A DNA stretch of 43,259 nucleotides. Source: Bacteroidales bacterium (GTDB taxonomy: Bacteria; Planctomycetota; Planctomycetia; Gemmatales; Gemmataceae). The notes under the pieces were generated by a model. It saw only the letters and a list, made by a program, of their open reading frames with translations. It did not search any database and was not told where the DNA came from. The DNA lies in assembly GCA_026931725.1 (NCBI GenBank), contig JAIXLE010000256.1, positions 1 to 43,259 on the forward strand, given 5' to 3'. The number at the start of each line of letters is the position of its first letter. Positions within the stretch are counted from its first letter, which is position 1. Positions 25,929-34,327 of this stretch are shown here, in pieces. Both the position numbers and the translations under genes were made by a program.

Positions 25929-26645
25929 ATGGTTGCACCAGAACGCAAACTCACCGCCTCCCAGGTCATCCTCCTTGCTGCCGCTGACCTTGCGGAAGCG
26001 GGCAACCAGGAATTCAGCGAGTGGGATCTCACCGTGGCGGCCTGGACCCGTGACCGCTTCCGCTTCGGCCTCCGCGGCTTCGCTCAGACTTACCCGGATC
26101 ACAAACGGGTCATGATGGAGATTATGGGGCAGAAGTCGCACAGCCCGGTGCAGCAGAAATTCATCGAGAAAATCCGGCCCAATTACTACCGGCTCACGGA
26201 ACTCGGTCAGACGGCCGCCCAGCGACTGTTGCACGGGGAACCGCTGAAACCAGAACCCGTCAACCGCACCAAGGCCGTCGAAAAACCGGCCGTGGTGAAA
26301 GATCCGTACGATGTCATCAAGGCGTTCATCTCCCGAACGGAGTTCCGCCGTTGGCAGGACAACCCCGCCGAGCCACGCGATTGGACCGGAGCCGCTCGAT
26401 TCCTGGCCCTGAGTGAGACGGAACTCGAACCCGTGGATCGTCTCACCGAGGTCCGCGATGCGGTCAAGGCGGCTATGGATTGGTGCAACGATCAGGAAGC
26501 GGTGTACCTCACCCGCCGTTCCGGCACGAGCAGTAACCCGATTCACGTTCGGGATCTGGCGGAGTTGCTCGATTTCCTGCAAGCTCTGGTGTACCGTTTC
26601 CCAGAATACCTCGACCGAACCTCGGTGAAGTTCCGCAGACGGTAA
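25929..26645 (+). CDS. Conserved-looking hypothetical protein, possible N-terminal winged helix
   Basis: The protein has 238 aa, soluble, with no signal or membrane segment. The first 90 residues (ASQVILLAAADLAEAGNQEF, FGLRGFAQTYPDHKRVM, IRPNYYRLTELGQTAAQRLL) read like a winged-helix domain, with a YxLTxLG-type wing seen in several transcription and restriction-associated proteins. A basic linker and an all-helical C-terminal half follow. I do not recognise the family. ATG 25929 has GGGAG nine bases before it; in-frame codons back to 25887 lack a site. It is apparently monocistronic: a hairpin follows at 26668. Confidence 0.75.
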   Translation: MVAPERKLTASQVILLAAADLAEAGNQEFSEWDLTVAAWTRDRFRFGLRGFAQTYPDHKRVMMEIMGQKSHSPVQQKFIEKIRPNYYRLTELGQTAAQRLLHGEPLKPEPVNRTKAVEKPAVVKDPYDVIKAFISRTEFRRWQDNPAEPRDWTGAARFLALSETELEPVDRLTEVRDAVKAAMDWCNDQEAVYLTRRSGTSSNPIHVRDLAELLDFLQALVYRFPEYLDRTSVKFRRR

Positions 26646-26667
26646 GATGTCCGGCTGGTTGTCAGAT

Positions 26668-26694
26668 GCCAACCCACGGGCTACAATCCGTGGG
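26668..26694 (+). terminator. Hairpin after the hypothetical gene
   Basis: cccacgg (26673-26679) and ccgtggg (26688-26694) pair perfectly around 8 nt. Flanking gccaa/ttggc lengthen the stem to about 12 pairs with one bulge. It starts about 25 bp after the stop of the preceding gene, with a T-rich stretch soon after. Confidence 0.6.
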
Positions 26695-26716
26695 CTTGGC
26701 TTTGTTCCTCCAGCGA

Positions 26717-28357
26717 ATGGACACCCTCGTGCTTTCTCGATCCCCTCTCTGGTCCGTGGGCGTGCTACTGCTGTTCTCCGGGTTCACCTCGGCGGCGGAT
26801 CGCCCCGTGCAGGTGCAGCCTGAACAGGTGCAAGCCCACGTTCAATATCTCGCCAGCGATCGGCTCGAAGGCCGCAAGCCCGGCACCCGTGGCGAAGAAC
26901 TGACCATCGACTACCTCGCCGCCGCGTTCCAGAAAGCGGGCCTCCAACCCGCCGGGCGTTCGGGGACATTCTTCCAACCCGTGCCGCTGGTCCGTTTGGC
27001 CACGAGCCCGCAAGCGACCCTCCGCGCCGTCGCACCGAATTCCACCCAAAACTTCCTCTGCGAAGACGAGTTCACCGGCACCAGCCAGACTCAGGAAAAA
27101 CTCGTCACCTTCGACGCGGAAGCCCTCTTCGTCGGTCACGGGATTACGGCCCCGGAGTTCGACTGGGACGATTACCGAGATACCGATGTCCGGGGGAAGG
27201 TGGTGATTCTCTTTACGAATGAGCCCCCCTCGAACGATCCGGCGTTCTTCGGCGGTTCGGCGCTGACCTACTATGGCCGCTGGACCTACAAATTCGAGGA
27301 AGCCGCTCGCCGGGGTGCGAAAGCCTGCTTCATCATTCACACGACCGAAACCGCGGGTTACCCGTACTCCGTCGTGCGGCCGTTGGACGGAGCCGCTCTG
27401 GCCCGTGATCCGAACGTCCCGGCGCTGGCGTTCGCGGGCTGGCTCTCCCGCAAGGCCGGGGAACGACTCCTCGCCCTGGCCGGCCAGACCGTCGATGGTG
27501 CCCTGAAACTGGCCGATACCAAGGGGTTCCGGCCATTCTCTCTGGGAGTGAAGCTGTCCGCCCACATTCCTTCCACGATTGAAAAGTTCACCAGTCAGAA
27601 CGTCATCGGCATGGTGGAAGGCCGCGATCCGCAGCTCAAATCGGAAGCGGTGCTGTTCACCGCCCACTGGGATCATCTCGGCGTGGGGCGTGCGGTCGTC
27701 GGTGATACCATCTACAACGGTGCCGCCGACAACGCCACCGGCTGCGGGATGATTTTGGAACTGGCCCGTGCCTGGGCGGCTCTCCCCATCAAGCCGAAAC
27801 GCTCCGCGATTTTCCTGGCCGTCACCGCGGAAGAAGAAGGGTTGCTCGGTTCCAAGTATTACGCCCGACACCCCATCATTCCGATGGGGAAGACGGCGTT
27901 GAATCTGAACTTCGACATGATTTTGCCCCTCGGCATCCCCGAAACGCTCGTGGTGACCGGAGCCGATCGCACGACCGCTTGGCCCCTCGTGCAAGTTGCC
28001 GCGCAACAGAATCAGCTCACCATCGAGGCGGATCAACGGGCGCATCTGGGAGTGTTTTATCGCTCGGATCATTTTTCCCTGGCACGGGCTGGCGTTCCGG
28101 CGTTCTCCGTGTCACCGGGGATGGCGATCCGAGGGAAACCGCACGATTTCGCCCGCAAGGCCCATCAGAAATTCAACGACACGGCCTACCACGCCCCGCA
28201 GGATGAGTTCCGCCCCGAGTGGGATTTTGCCGGTTTCGCCGTGCTGGGGCAGTTCGCGTTGGATGTCGGCGTGAAGGCGGCCAACGCGGATCGCCTGCCG
28301 ACCTGGAACCCCCGAGACGAGTTTCTACCCGCCCGCATTCAGAGTGGGGTGAAATGA
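26717..28357 (+). CDS. Secreted M28 family aminopeptidase with PA-like insert
   Basis: The protein has 546 aa. The signal peptide is [18 protein letters not shown]. After [19 protein letters not shown] an inserted PA-like domain spans residues about 115-275 ([14 protein letters not shown]). Zinc-site motifs of the M28 core follow in order: [32 protein letters not shown] (catalytic Glu-Glu), LNFDMI and [16 protein letters not shown]. All two-zinc ligands appear present, so it should be an active aminopeptidase or carboxypeptidase in the periplasm. An in-frame ATG at 26666 lies inside the upstream hairpin region; 26717 starts just before the signal. Neither has a clear Shine-Dalgarno. Confidence 0.92.
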   Translation: MDTLVLSRSPLWSVGVLLLFSGFTSAADRPVQVQPEQVQAHVQYLASDRLEGRKPGTRGEELTIDYLAAAFQKAGLQPAGRSGTFFQPVPLVRLATSPQATLRAVAPNSTQNFLCEDEFTGTSQTQEKLVTFDAEALFVGHGITAPEFDWDDYRDTDVRGKVVILFTNEPPSNDPAFFGGSALTYYGRWTYKFEEAARRGAKACFIIHTTETAGYPYSVVRPLDGAALARDPNVPALAFAGWLSRKAGERLLALAGQTVDGALKLADTKGFRPFSLGVKLSAHIPSTIEKFTSQNVIGMVEGRDPQLKSEAVLFTAHWDHLGVGRAVVGDTIYNGAADNATGCGMILELARAWAALPIKPKRSAIFLAVTAEEEGLLGSKYYARHPIIPMGKTALNLNFDMILPLGIPETLVVTGADRTTAWPLVQVAAQQNQLTIEADQRAHLGVFYRSDHFSLARAGVPAFSVSPGMAIRGKPHDFARKAHQKFNDTAYHAPQDEFRPEWDFAGFAVLGQFALDVGVKAANADRLPTWNPRDEFLPARIQSGVK

Positions 28358-28382
28358 GGTCCGCATTCCGTATGCTAGCGGG

Positions 28383-28886
28383 ATGACCAGCTTCACACAT
28401 TTCGATGAATCCGGGGCGGCCCGGATGGTGGATGTGAGCACCAAGAACGAGACGGCCCGTACCGCGACCGCTTCCGCCGTGGTCCGCATGGCTCCAGGGA
28501 CGCTCGCACTCATCCGAGAACGCGGCCACGCCAAAGGCGATGTGCTGGAAGTCGCCCGACTCGCTGGCATCCTGGCGGCGAAGAAAACCGCCGATCTGAT
28601 TCCGCTCTGCCATCCGCTGCCGTTGACTTCCGTGAACATCGCCTTCACCGTTCAGGAACCCGATTGCCTCCGTATCGAGGCGACCGCAAAAGTTTTTGGC
28701 CGGACGGGTGTTGAAATGGAAGCCCTCACTGCGGTTAGTGTCGCGGCGCTGACGGTGTACGACATGTGCAAGGCGGTCGATCGCGGAATGACGATGGAAG
28801 CGATCCGCCTGGAACACAAAACCGGGGGGAAGTCGGGTGACTTTCTCCGGGAGGCATCACCCGCAGCGCCGCAACCGCAATCCTGA
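28383..28886 (+). CDS. moaC: Cyclic pyranopterin monophosphate synthase MoaC
   Basis: The protein has 167 aa, the full MoaC length. Motifs [58 protein letters not shown] and [10 protein letters not shown] are intact, including the active-site Lys and Asp regions. It converts 3',8-cyclo-GTP into cyclic pyranopterin monophosphate, the second half of step one of molybdenum cofactor synthesis. No other moa/moe gene is nearby. It starts 25 bp after the peptidase stop and ends 18 bp before the next start, so it is probably in an operon. Confidence 0.95.
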   Translation: MTSFTHFDESGAARMVDVSTKNETARTATASAVVRMAPGTLALIRERGHAKGDVLEVARLAGILAAKKTADLIPLCHPLPLTSVNIAFTVQEPDCLRIEATAKVFGRTGVEMEALTAVSVAALTVYDMCKAVDRGMTMEAIRLEHKTGGKSGDFLREASPAAPQPQS

Positions 28887-28904
28887 CCGGGCTGGGGGTT
28901 CGCC

Positions 28905-29930
28905 GTGAACAGTGTCCTTTCCAACAGTGAGCCTCCACCAGAAACCGTGCCCCGGCCCGCCGGTTCCCGATGCGATCCGCCATTCGGCCCCGTCGCGGAT
29001 GACATCGCCACGGCGGATCAGATTTTCACGGACACCTTGGCGCAGTACCGTTCGCCCGTGGCCCCGCTCATCACGCATCTGCGACACTACCGGGGAAAGC
29101 GTCTGCGTCCCGCCCTGCTGCTGCTGACCGCGCGAGCCTGCGGCACCGTGACCCCCGCGCACCACATCCTCGCCGCCGTGGTCGAAATGATTCACACGGC
29201 GACTCTGGTGCATGATGATGTCCTCGACGAGGCCGACACCCGCCGCCACATTCCGACCTTCAACGCGGAATGGGGGAACAAAGTCGCCATCCTGCTCGGC
29301 GACATGCTGTTCACCCATGCATTCCATCTGACGAGCCGGGTCGATCAGCGGGCTTGTGAACTCGTGGGCGAAGCGACCAACCGGGTCTGCGCGGGCGAGT
29401 TACAACAAATCCGTGAACGCGGGAACCTGCATTTGACCGAAACGGAATACTTCGCTATCATCGACGGCAAGACGGCGGCCCTGACCGAAGTGTGTGGCCG
29501 ACTCGGTGCCCTGTACGCGGGAGCGCCCGAGGAAACCGCCGACCAACTGGCCACCTACGGTCGACACCTGGGCATCGCCTTCCAGATCGCCGATGACCTG
29601 CTCGACCTGACCGGCGACACGCACACGGCGGGCAAGACCCTCGGCACCGACCTGGAGCAACAGAAACTGACACTCCCCCTGATTCACGCCCTGCACCGCT
29701 TGTCGCCGTGCGATGCGGAAGGGCTGCGCGATTGGCTGCGTTCCCCCGATCCGGCCCGGCGGGAACGTATCGGAGACTTACTCCGGGAAACCGGCTCCGT
29801 GTCCTACGCCCGCCGCCGGGCCGAGGAACTGAGCCGCAGTGCCCGTGCCGCCCTTGGTGGCCTGCCTCTCTCGGAATGCCGTGCGATTCTGGATCAACTG
29901 ACGATCTGGTCCATCCGCCGCGAGAAGTAA
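28905..29930 (+). CDS. Polyprenyl diphosphate synthase (trans-isoprenyl synthase)
   Basis: The protein has 341 aa from GTG 28905. It has GKRLRPALLLLTARACG, the first Asp-rich motif HDDVLDEAD (D104-D108), GDMLFTHAF, and the second Asp-rich motif QIADDLLDLTGD (about 230-234). It condenses isopentenyl diphosphate onto allylic diphosphates. The layout fits long-chain (C35-C45) synthases that make the quinone tail, but chain length cannot be read with certainty. About 45 weakly conserved N-terminal residues precede the fold, so a later start is possible. The next gene (RecQ) lies 110 bp on. Confidence 0.9.
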   Translation: MNSVLSNSEPPPETVPRPAGSRCDPPFGPVADDIATADQIFTDTLAQYRSPVAPLITHLRHYRGKRLRPALLLLTARACGTVTPAHHILAAVVEMIHTATLVHDDVLDEADTRRHIPTFNAEWGNKVAILLGDMLFTHAFHLTSRVDQRACELVGEATNRVCAGELQQIRERGNLHLTETEYFAIIDGKTAALTEVCGRLGALYAGAPEETADQLATYGRHLGIAFQIADDLLDLTGDTHTAGKTLGTDLEQQKLTLPLIHALHRLSPCDAEGLRDWLRSPDPARRERIGDLLRETGSVSYARRRAEELSRSARAALGGLPLSECRAILDQLTIWSIRREK

Positions 29931-30040
29931 TCGGTAAAGGAATGAACGAACCGCGTTGAACGAATCGAGTAGAGTGTCCCGCCCTCGGCTGCCGTGATGG
30001 TCCATTGGGGCGCGAGCCTCTGGGTCTGGAGCCGCGATTG

Positions 30041-32239
30041 ATGCCGCCTGTTTCCCTGGATATGGCACCGTTGCTGGCGGTCGTCGCGCAATATTGGGGA
30101 TTCCCAGGGCTGCGTCCGTTGCAGGATCGCGCCATCCGGGCGGTGCTGGCTCGGCGGGATTCCGTCGTGGTCTTACCCACCGGCGGCGGCAAGTCGTTGT
30201 GCTATCAGGCACCGGCGGTTGCCGGGCAAGAGCCCACCATCGTTGTCTCGCCCCTCATTGCCTTGATGAAAGATCAGGTCGATGGTCTGACTCGCAACGG
30301 CATCTGCGCCATCCGGTTCGACAGTTCCCAGACCCCGCAGGAACGAGCCGCCACCGATCAGATCCTGGCACGCGGTGCCGCCCGCCTCATCTTCGTGTCC
30401 CCAGAACGGATCGCCACGAACGATGTCCATCGGATCGTGCGTGCGACCAATTGCCGCACTTTTGCCATCGACGAGGCCCACTGCATCAGCCACTGGGGGC
30501 ACGACTTTCGCCCGGAGTATCGGCAACTGGGCCGGTTGAAGGAACTGTTCCCCGGTGCCAACGTCCATGCATACACCGCCACCGCGACACCCCAGGTCCG
30601 AGAAGACATTGCCCGCCAACTGAACCTGGATAACCCCGAATTCCACGTCGGCAACTTCGATCGGCCAAATTTGACGTACCGCATCATCCCCCGCACCGAT
30701 CTGGGTTCACAAGTCCGTGAGGTGATGGCCCGGCACCGGAACCAAGGCGGAATCATTTATTGCCTGCGTCGCAAGGATGTCGATGATCTGGCGGCGAGCC
30801 TGCAACGCGATGGCTACCGGGTGGCGGCCTACCATGCGGGGATGAGTGCCGCGGCGCGGGGCCAAGCTCAGGATGCGTTCGTGTCTGAAGCTGTGGATGT
30901 CGTGGTGGCCACGGTGGCGTTCGGCATGGGGATCGACCGGCCCGATGTCCGGTTCGTGGTTCACGCGGCGTTGCCGAAGTCGATCGAGCATTACCAGCAG
31001 GAAACCGGCCGAGCGGGCCGCGATGGGCTGCCGTCCGAGTGCGTGTTGCTCTACTCCGGGGCTGATGTGATGGTGCTGCGGAGCATCATCGAAAAGTCCG
31101 CGTTGGAGAACGGGGCCGACCCTACATATGTGACCACGGCACTAGCCCAACTCAATCAGTTGACCAGCTACGCACGGGGGGCCGTTTGCCGACATCGTGC
31201 CCTGGTGCAGCATTTTGGCCAAGAGTACGACCGCGACGACTGCGCCGCCTGCGATCTGTGCCTGAAAGAAACGCTCGAAGTCCCGGATTCCACCATCATC
31301 GCTCAGAAAATCCTCTCCTGCGTGGCCCGTGTCCAAGAACGGTTCGGCATCGGTCACATCCTCTCCGTGCTACGCGGTGAGAATACCGAGATGGTGAGAA
31401 AGTATCGGCATGACCAGCTTTCCACGTTCCGCCTCCTGTCGGATATATCCAAGACAGACTTGCGTGATTGGGTCTATCAACTGCTTGGGCAAGATGCTCT
31501 GAGTCAGTCCGATGAGGAATTCCCCGTCCTGCGACTGAATGCGACATCCTGGCAGGTGATGAAAGGGGAACGGTCTGTCCGTTTGATTAGCCGACCGAAA
31601 CGGAGCCGGAAGAAGTCGGAGCGAGCCGCATCCACGCACTACGCCGCGGCGGAAGGTGTGGACACCGGATTGTTTGAGCGATTACGCGGCCTGCGTCGGG
31701 AGTGTGCCCAGGAACAGAAGGTGCCGCCTTACATCATTTTTTCCGATGCCGTCCTCCAGCAGATGGCCCGACTGCGTCCGCGGGACTTGCGGGCGATGCG
31801 GCAAGTGCCCGGTGTCGGTGATGCCAAGCTCAGCGCTTACGGGGCACTGTTCCTCCAGGCGATCACGGAATATTTGCAGGAATACGCGGAGCCTGATCAT
31901 CCGGCATCCCCGCCGCCGCCGCCGTCGCGGAGTGATCGCAAACGCTTGGCTCATAAACTGTTCCACACTGGAACCGCGATCCCGGATGTGATGGGAGAAA
32001 CCGGGCTGGCCCGCTCCACGATCGTGGAATACCTCACGGAATGGATTCAGCAAGAAGCACCCGCCAGCGTGGCGACCTGGGTTTCGGATGAAATCTATGT
32101 TGAAGTCGCCGCCGCCGCGCGGGAACTCGGAGATGCGAAGCTCAAGCCCATCTGCGACTTGTTGAACCAGCAAGTCAGCTACGATCAAATCCGCATCGTC
32201 CTCGCCCACCTGAAGGCGACAAACGCTCGGTCCCGCTGA
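30041..32239 (+). CDS. recQ: ATP-dependent DNA helicase RecQ
   Basis: The protein has 732 aa. In order: LPTGGGKSLCYQAPAV, DEAHCISHWGHDFRPEYR, TATATPQVREDI, YCLRRKDVDDLA, VVATVAFGMGIDRPDVRFV and QQETGRAGRDGLPSEC. The zinc-binding RQC Cys cluster follows (CRHR ... DDCAACDLC), then an HRDC domain (LFERLRGLRRECAQEQ ... VPGVGDAKLSAYG), and a C-terminal helix-turn-helix region (IPDVMGETGLARSTIVEYLTEWI) as in longer bacterial RecQ proteins. It unwinds 3' to 5' in recombination and replication repair. TTG 30005 is in frame, but ATG 30041 with GGAG nine bases before it is preferred. Confidence 0.94.
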   Translation: MPPVSLDMAPLLAVVAQYWGFPGLRPLQDRAIRAVLARRDSVVVLPTGGGKSLCYQAPAVAGQEPTIVVSPLIALMKDQVDGLTRNGICAIRFDSSQTPQERAATDQILARGAARLIFVSPERIATNDVHRIVRATNCRTFAIDEAHCISHWGHDFRPEYRQLGRLKELFPGANVHAYTATATPQVREDIARQLNLDNPEFHVGNFDRPNLTYRIIPRTDLGSQVREVMARHRNQGGIIYCLRRKDVDDLAASLQRDGYRVAAYHAGMSAAARGQAQDAFVSEAVDVVVATVAFGMGIDRPDVRFVVHAALPKSIEHYQQETGRAGRDGLPSECVLLYSGADVMVLRSIIEKSALENGADPTYVTTALAQLNQLTSYARGAVCRHRALVQHFGQEYDRDDCAACDLCLKETLEVPDSTIIAQKILSCVARVQERFGIGHILSVLRGENTEMVRKYRHDQLSTFRLLSDISKTDLRDWVYQLLGQDALSQSDEEFPVLRLNATSWQVMKGERSVRLISRPKRSRKKSERAASTHYAAAEGVDTGLFERLRGLRRECAQEQKVPPYIIFSDAVLQQMARLRPRDLRAMRQVPGVGDAKLSAYGALFLQAITEYLQEYAEPDHPASPPPPPSRSDRKRLAHKLFHTGTAIPDVMGETGLARSTIVEYLTEWIQQEAPASVATWVSDEIYVEVAAAARELGDAKLKPICDLLNQQVSYDQIRIVLAHLKATNARSR

Positions 32240-32346
32240 TGTTGAGACGATGCGGCAGGATTCCGCGTGTCCAGTCGCGGCTGGGCCTGTGAGGTCGTGC
32301 CCCGCCTGTGCAGGAGCGGGAGCGGGAGCCGAGCATCGGGGCCGCT

Positions 32347-32562
32347 TTACTGTCCGGTTTCACCGATCTCACGGATGAGGGCACGGGCGACCTTGTAGGC
32401 GCTGCGTAAGCTCGTGGCACGGGCTTCCATCTGATCCGTGGTGAACGAGCGGTTCGGATCACAAGTGGGTAACCCGGCCAATTCGATCGTCAAGGGCAGC
32501 AGTTGCATGAATTCCTTCATCCGCATTTGCCGGGCTTCCGGGGTTGTCGCGTCGGTACTCAT
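32347..32562 (-). CDS. Small hypothetical protein (71 aa)
   Basis: A soluble, helix-rich protein: MSTDATTPEARQMRMKEFMQ, TIELAGLPTCDPNRSFTTDQ, then SLRSAYKVARALIREIGETGQ. I do not recognise it. Codon usage is like its neighbours (G/C-ending), favouring a real gene. ATG at 32574 is in frame, but ATG 32562 has GGGAA about five bases before it and fits better. It converges on recQ with a 107-bp gap. Confidence 0.65.
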   Translation of the reverse strand: MSTDATTPEARQMRMKEFMQLLPLTIELAGLPTCDPNRSFTTDQMEARATSLRSAYKVARALIREIGETGQ

Positions 32563-32756
32563 GAGGGTTCCCATGTGGAATGGTGAAGATCGGGTCTGGG
32601 TGTCAAGGTAATCCGGGAACCGCGCAGACTCAAGGGCCGCTTGTGTCTGTGCTGGGGTTTCCGCCAGCTTCAGTTGGCGTGCCGCCGGAGAGAGTATCTC
32701 CTCAGCCCGTTTCGTGTTAGACTCAACACAAGACGCATCTCTTAAGGGGAATCATC

Positions 32757-33053
32757 ATGCAATTGGGCATCTTGCGGCTGTTTCTCGCCGCGTTCTGGTT
32801 CGTGGCCGCGTTCGGGATCTATTATCGGCAATGGTTCGCACCCGCGGCCTGGAACGATAATGCGAATTTCGATCTGGCGGTCATCCTGGCCGTGGCGTTG
32901 GGAGTTTGGAACATTGTGCGATTTTTCACGTTCCGTCAACCGCGTCTCGTGGAGAAAGACGCACTGGCATCTCACCCGGAACCGGAACGCCCGGAGGAAT
33001 ATAACCCGGAACTCGATTTCTCGAAGCAACGCCCCCAGCCACCGCAAGGATGA
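32757..33053 (+). CDS. Small membrane protein of unknown function (98 aa)
   Basis: Two membrane segments (residues about 4-22 and 38-59: LRLFLAAFWFVAAFGIYY; FDLAVILAVALGVWNIVRFFTF) are followed by a charged, Pro/Glu-rich cytoplasmic tail. AAGGGG before ATG 32757 gives a good ribosome site. It converges on the YgfZ-like gene with only 8 bp between stops. No family recognised. Confidence 0.75.
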   Translation: MQLGILRLFLAAFWFVAAFGIYYRQWFAPAAWNDNANFDLAVILAVALGVWNIVRFFTFRQPRLVEKDALASHPEPERPEEYNPELDFSKQRPQPPQG

Positions 33054-33061
33054 GACAACCG

Positions 33062-34153
33062 CTATTGGGCCAGTGGTGGATACCCGAGTACCTCCGCTGG
33101 GAACGACTCCGACTCGGTTTCGACCGTGAGCCGGGTGCCTGTGTCCGTGGATTTCCAGTGAACATAGCCCAGTGCCAACGGTGCCCCCAAACGGGGTGAG
33201 CGGGTCGCGGAAGTGATGATGCCGACTTCCTGGTCGTCCTTCACCAGTTTGGCTCCGGCCGCCGGAACGTGGTCGCTGAGGATCTTCAACCCCAAAAACG
33301 CCCGGTTGACTCGCCCAGCTCGATCGCGGGCCATGACAATCGGTTCCTGACCCGGAAAGCAACCCTTGCTGTAGCTCACGGCCCGTGTGGCATGGCCAAT
33401 TTCCATGACAAAGCGGGTTTCGTCGATGTCGACACCGTAAATCGGCGTGCCCGCTTCGATGCGGAGAACCTCAAAGGCTTCCGCCCCGGCGGGCCGGGCA
33501 CCCGCTGCGGTGAGTTGTTTCCAAAGTGTTTCCGCACGCGCATTCAGACAAACGATGTCGTAACCCGGTAACCCTAATCGGTTGCGGCAACGGATACTCG
33601 CCGTGGCGGGGCCAAAACTGCGTTCCATATGTTGAAATTCGCCCAGAGCGGGAATCGGGGAACCGACCGCTGCGGCGAGTACGGCCAGGGCGTGTGGCCC
33701 GGCGAGGTGCAACTGGGCAAAGCGGGTGGTGGCATCAATCAGTTCGACCGATTCGGCAATCAGGAACCGATCCAGATGCTTCAGAAGCGCTGGCCCCCGG
33801 CCGGGGGTGGTTTCCAGCCAGAGGGCGTGCTGTTGATCGGCCAATCGGACATGGTAGACCCAAGCCGCGAACAGGGCTTTCGCACGGGCATCGCAAAAAT
33901 AGAGTTCACAGCCCCCGCCGAGTGGGAGATTCGCAACATCTTGCGTGGAAATGTTATGCAGGAACTGTGGAGCATCCGGGCCGGTGATTTCCAGCTTGGC
34001 CGTGTGCGAGAGATCGAACAGGGTGGCCGATTCCACGGCGGTGGAATATTCATGTGCCGGGTCGCCAAAGTGGGCGGGGATACGGAAGTCCACCGCTTCG
34101 GTCCAGACCGCACCCGCGGCCTCGGCGACGGCTTGAAATGGGGATGATGGCAT
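33062..34153 (-). CDS. ygfZ: YgfZ/GcvT-like folate-binding protein (Fe-S cluster maintenance)
   Basis: The protein has 363 aa. It has the GcvT (aminomethyltransferase) fold: EYSTAVESATLFDLSH near the N-terminus, RFVMEIGHATRAVSYSKGCFPGQEPIVMARDRAGRVNRAF in the middle. K-G-C-F-P-G-Q-E (263-270) is the YgfZ signature with its conserved Cys265, separating it from true glycine-cleavage T proteins. YgfZ uses tetrahydrofolate in repair or assembly of certain Fe-S enzymes. No gcvH/gcvP is nearby, supporting this reading. ATG 34153 has GGAG five bases before it. Confidence 0.85.
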   Translation of the reverse strand: MPSSPFQAVAEAAGAVWTEAVDFRIPAHFGDPAHEYSTAVESATLFDLSHTAKLEITGPDAPQFLHNISTQDVANLPLGGGCELYFCDARAKALFAAWVYHVRLADQQHALWLETTPGRGPALLKHLDRFLIAESVELIDATTRFAQLHLAGPHALAVLAAAVGSPIPALGEFQHMERSFGPATASIRCRNRLGLPGYDIVCLNARAETLWKQLTAAGARPAGAEAFEVLRIEAGTPIYGVDIDETRFVMEIGHATRAVSYSKGCFPGQEPIVMARDRAGRVNRAFLGLKILSDHVPAAGAKLVKDDQEVGIITSATRSPRLGAPLALGYVHWKSTDTGTRLTVETESESFPAEVLGYPPLAQ

Positions 34154-34327
34154 GGTGGCTCCGTGCGGACGTGCCCGCGCAGGATGGTGCTGGCAACCTG
34201 TTTGTGGGGGAACAGGCCCGCTTCCCGACTCGCAAAACGGTATTCTATTGGGATCAGAACCGGGTTCACACGGGAACCGGGAACGAAAACAGCGTGATTC
34301 CCGATGTCGGCCTCTCTCGGGCTTCCC

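Noticed and set aside
26765..28072. Minus-strand frame of 435 codons opposite the M28 peptidase
   Set aside because: The plus strand has all M28 zinc-site motifs in order; the other strand shows no domain and no ribosome site.
33062..34153. Glycine cleavage system T protein
   Set aside because: The KGCFPGQE signature is that of YgfZ, and no gcvH or gcvP gene is nearby.
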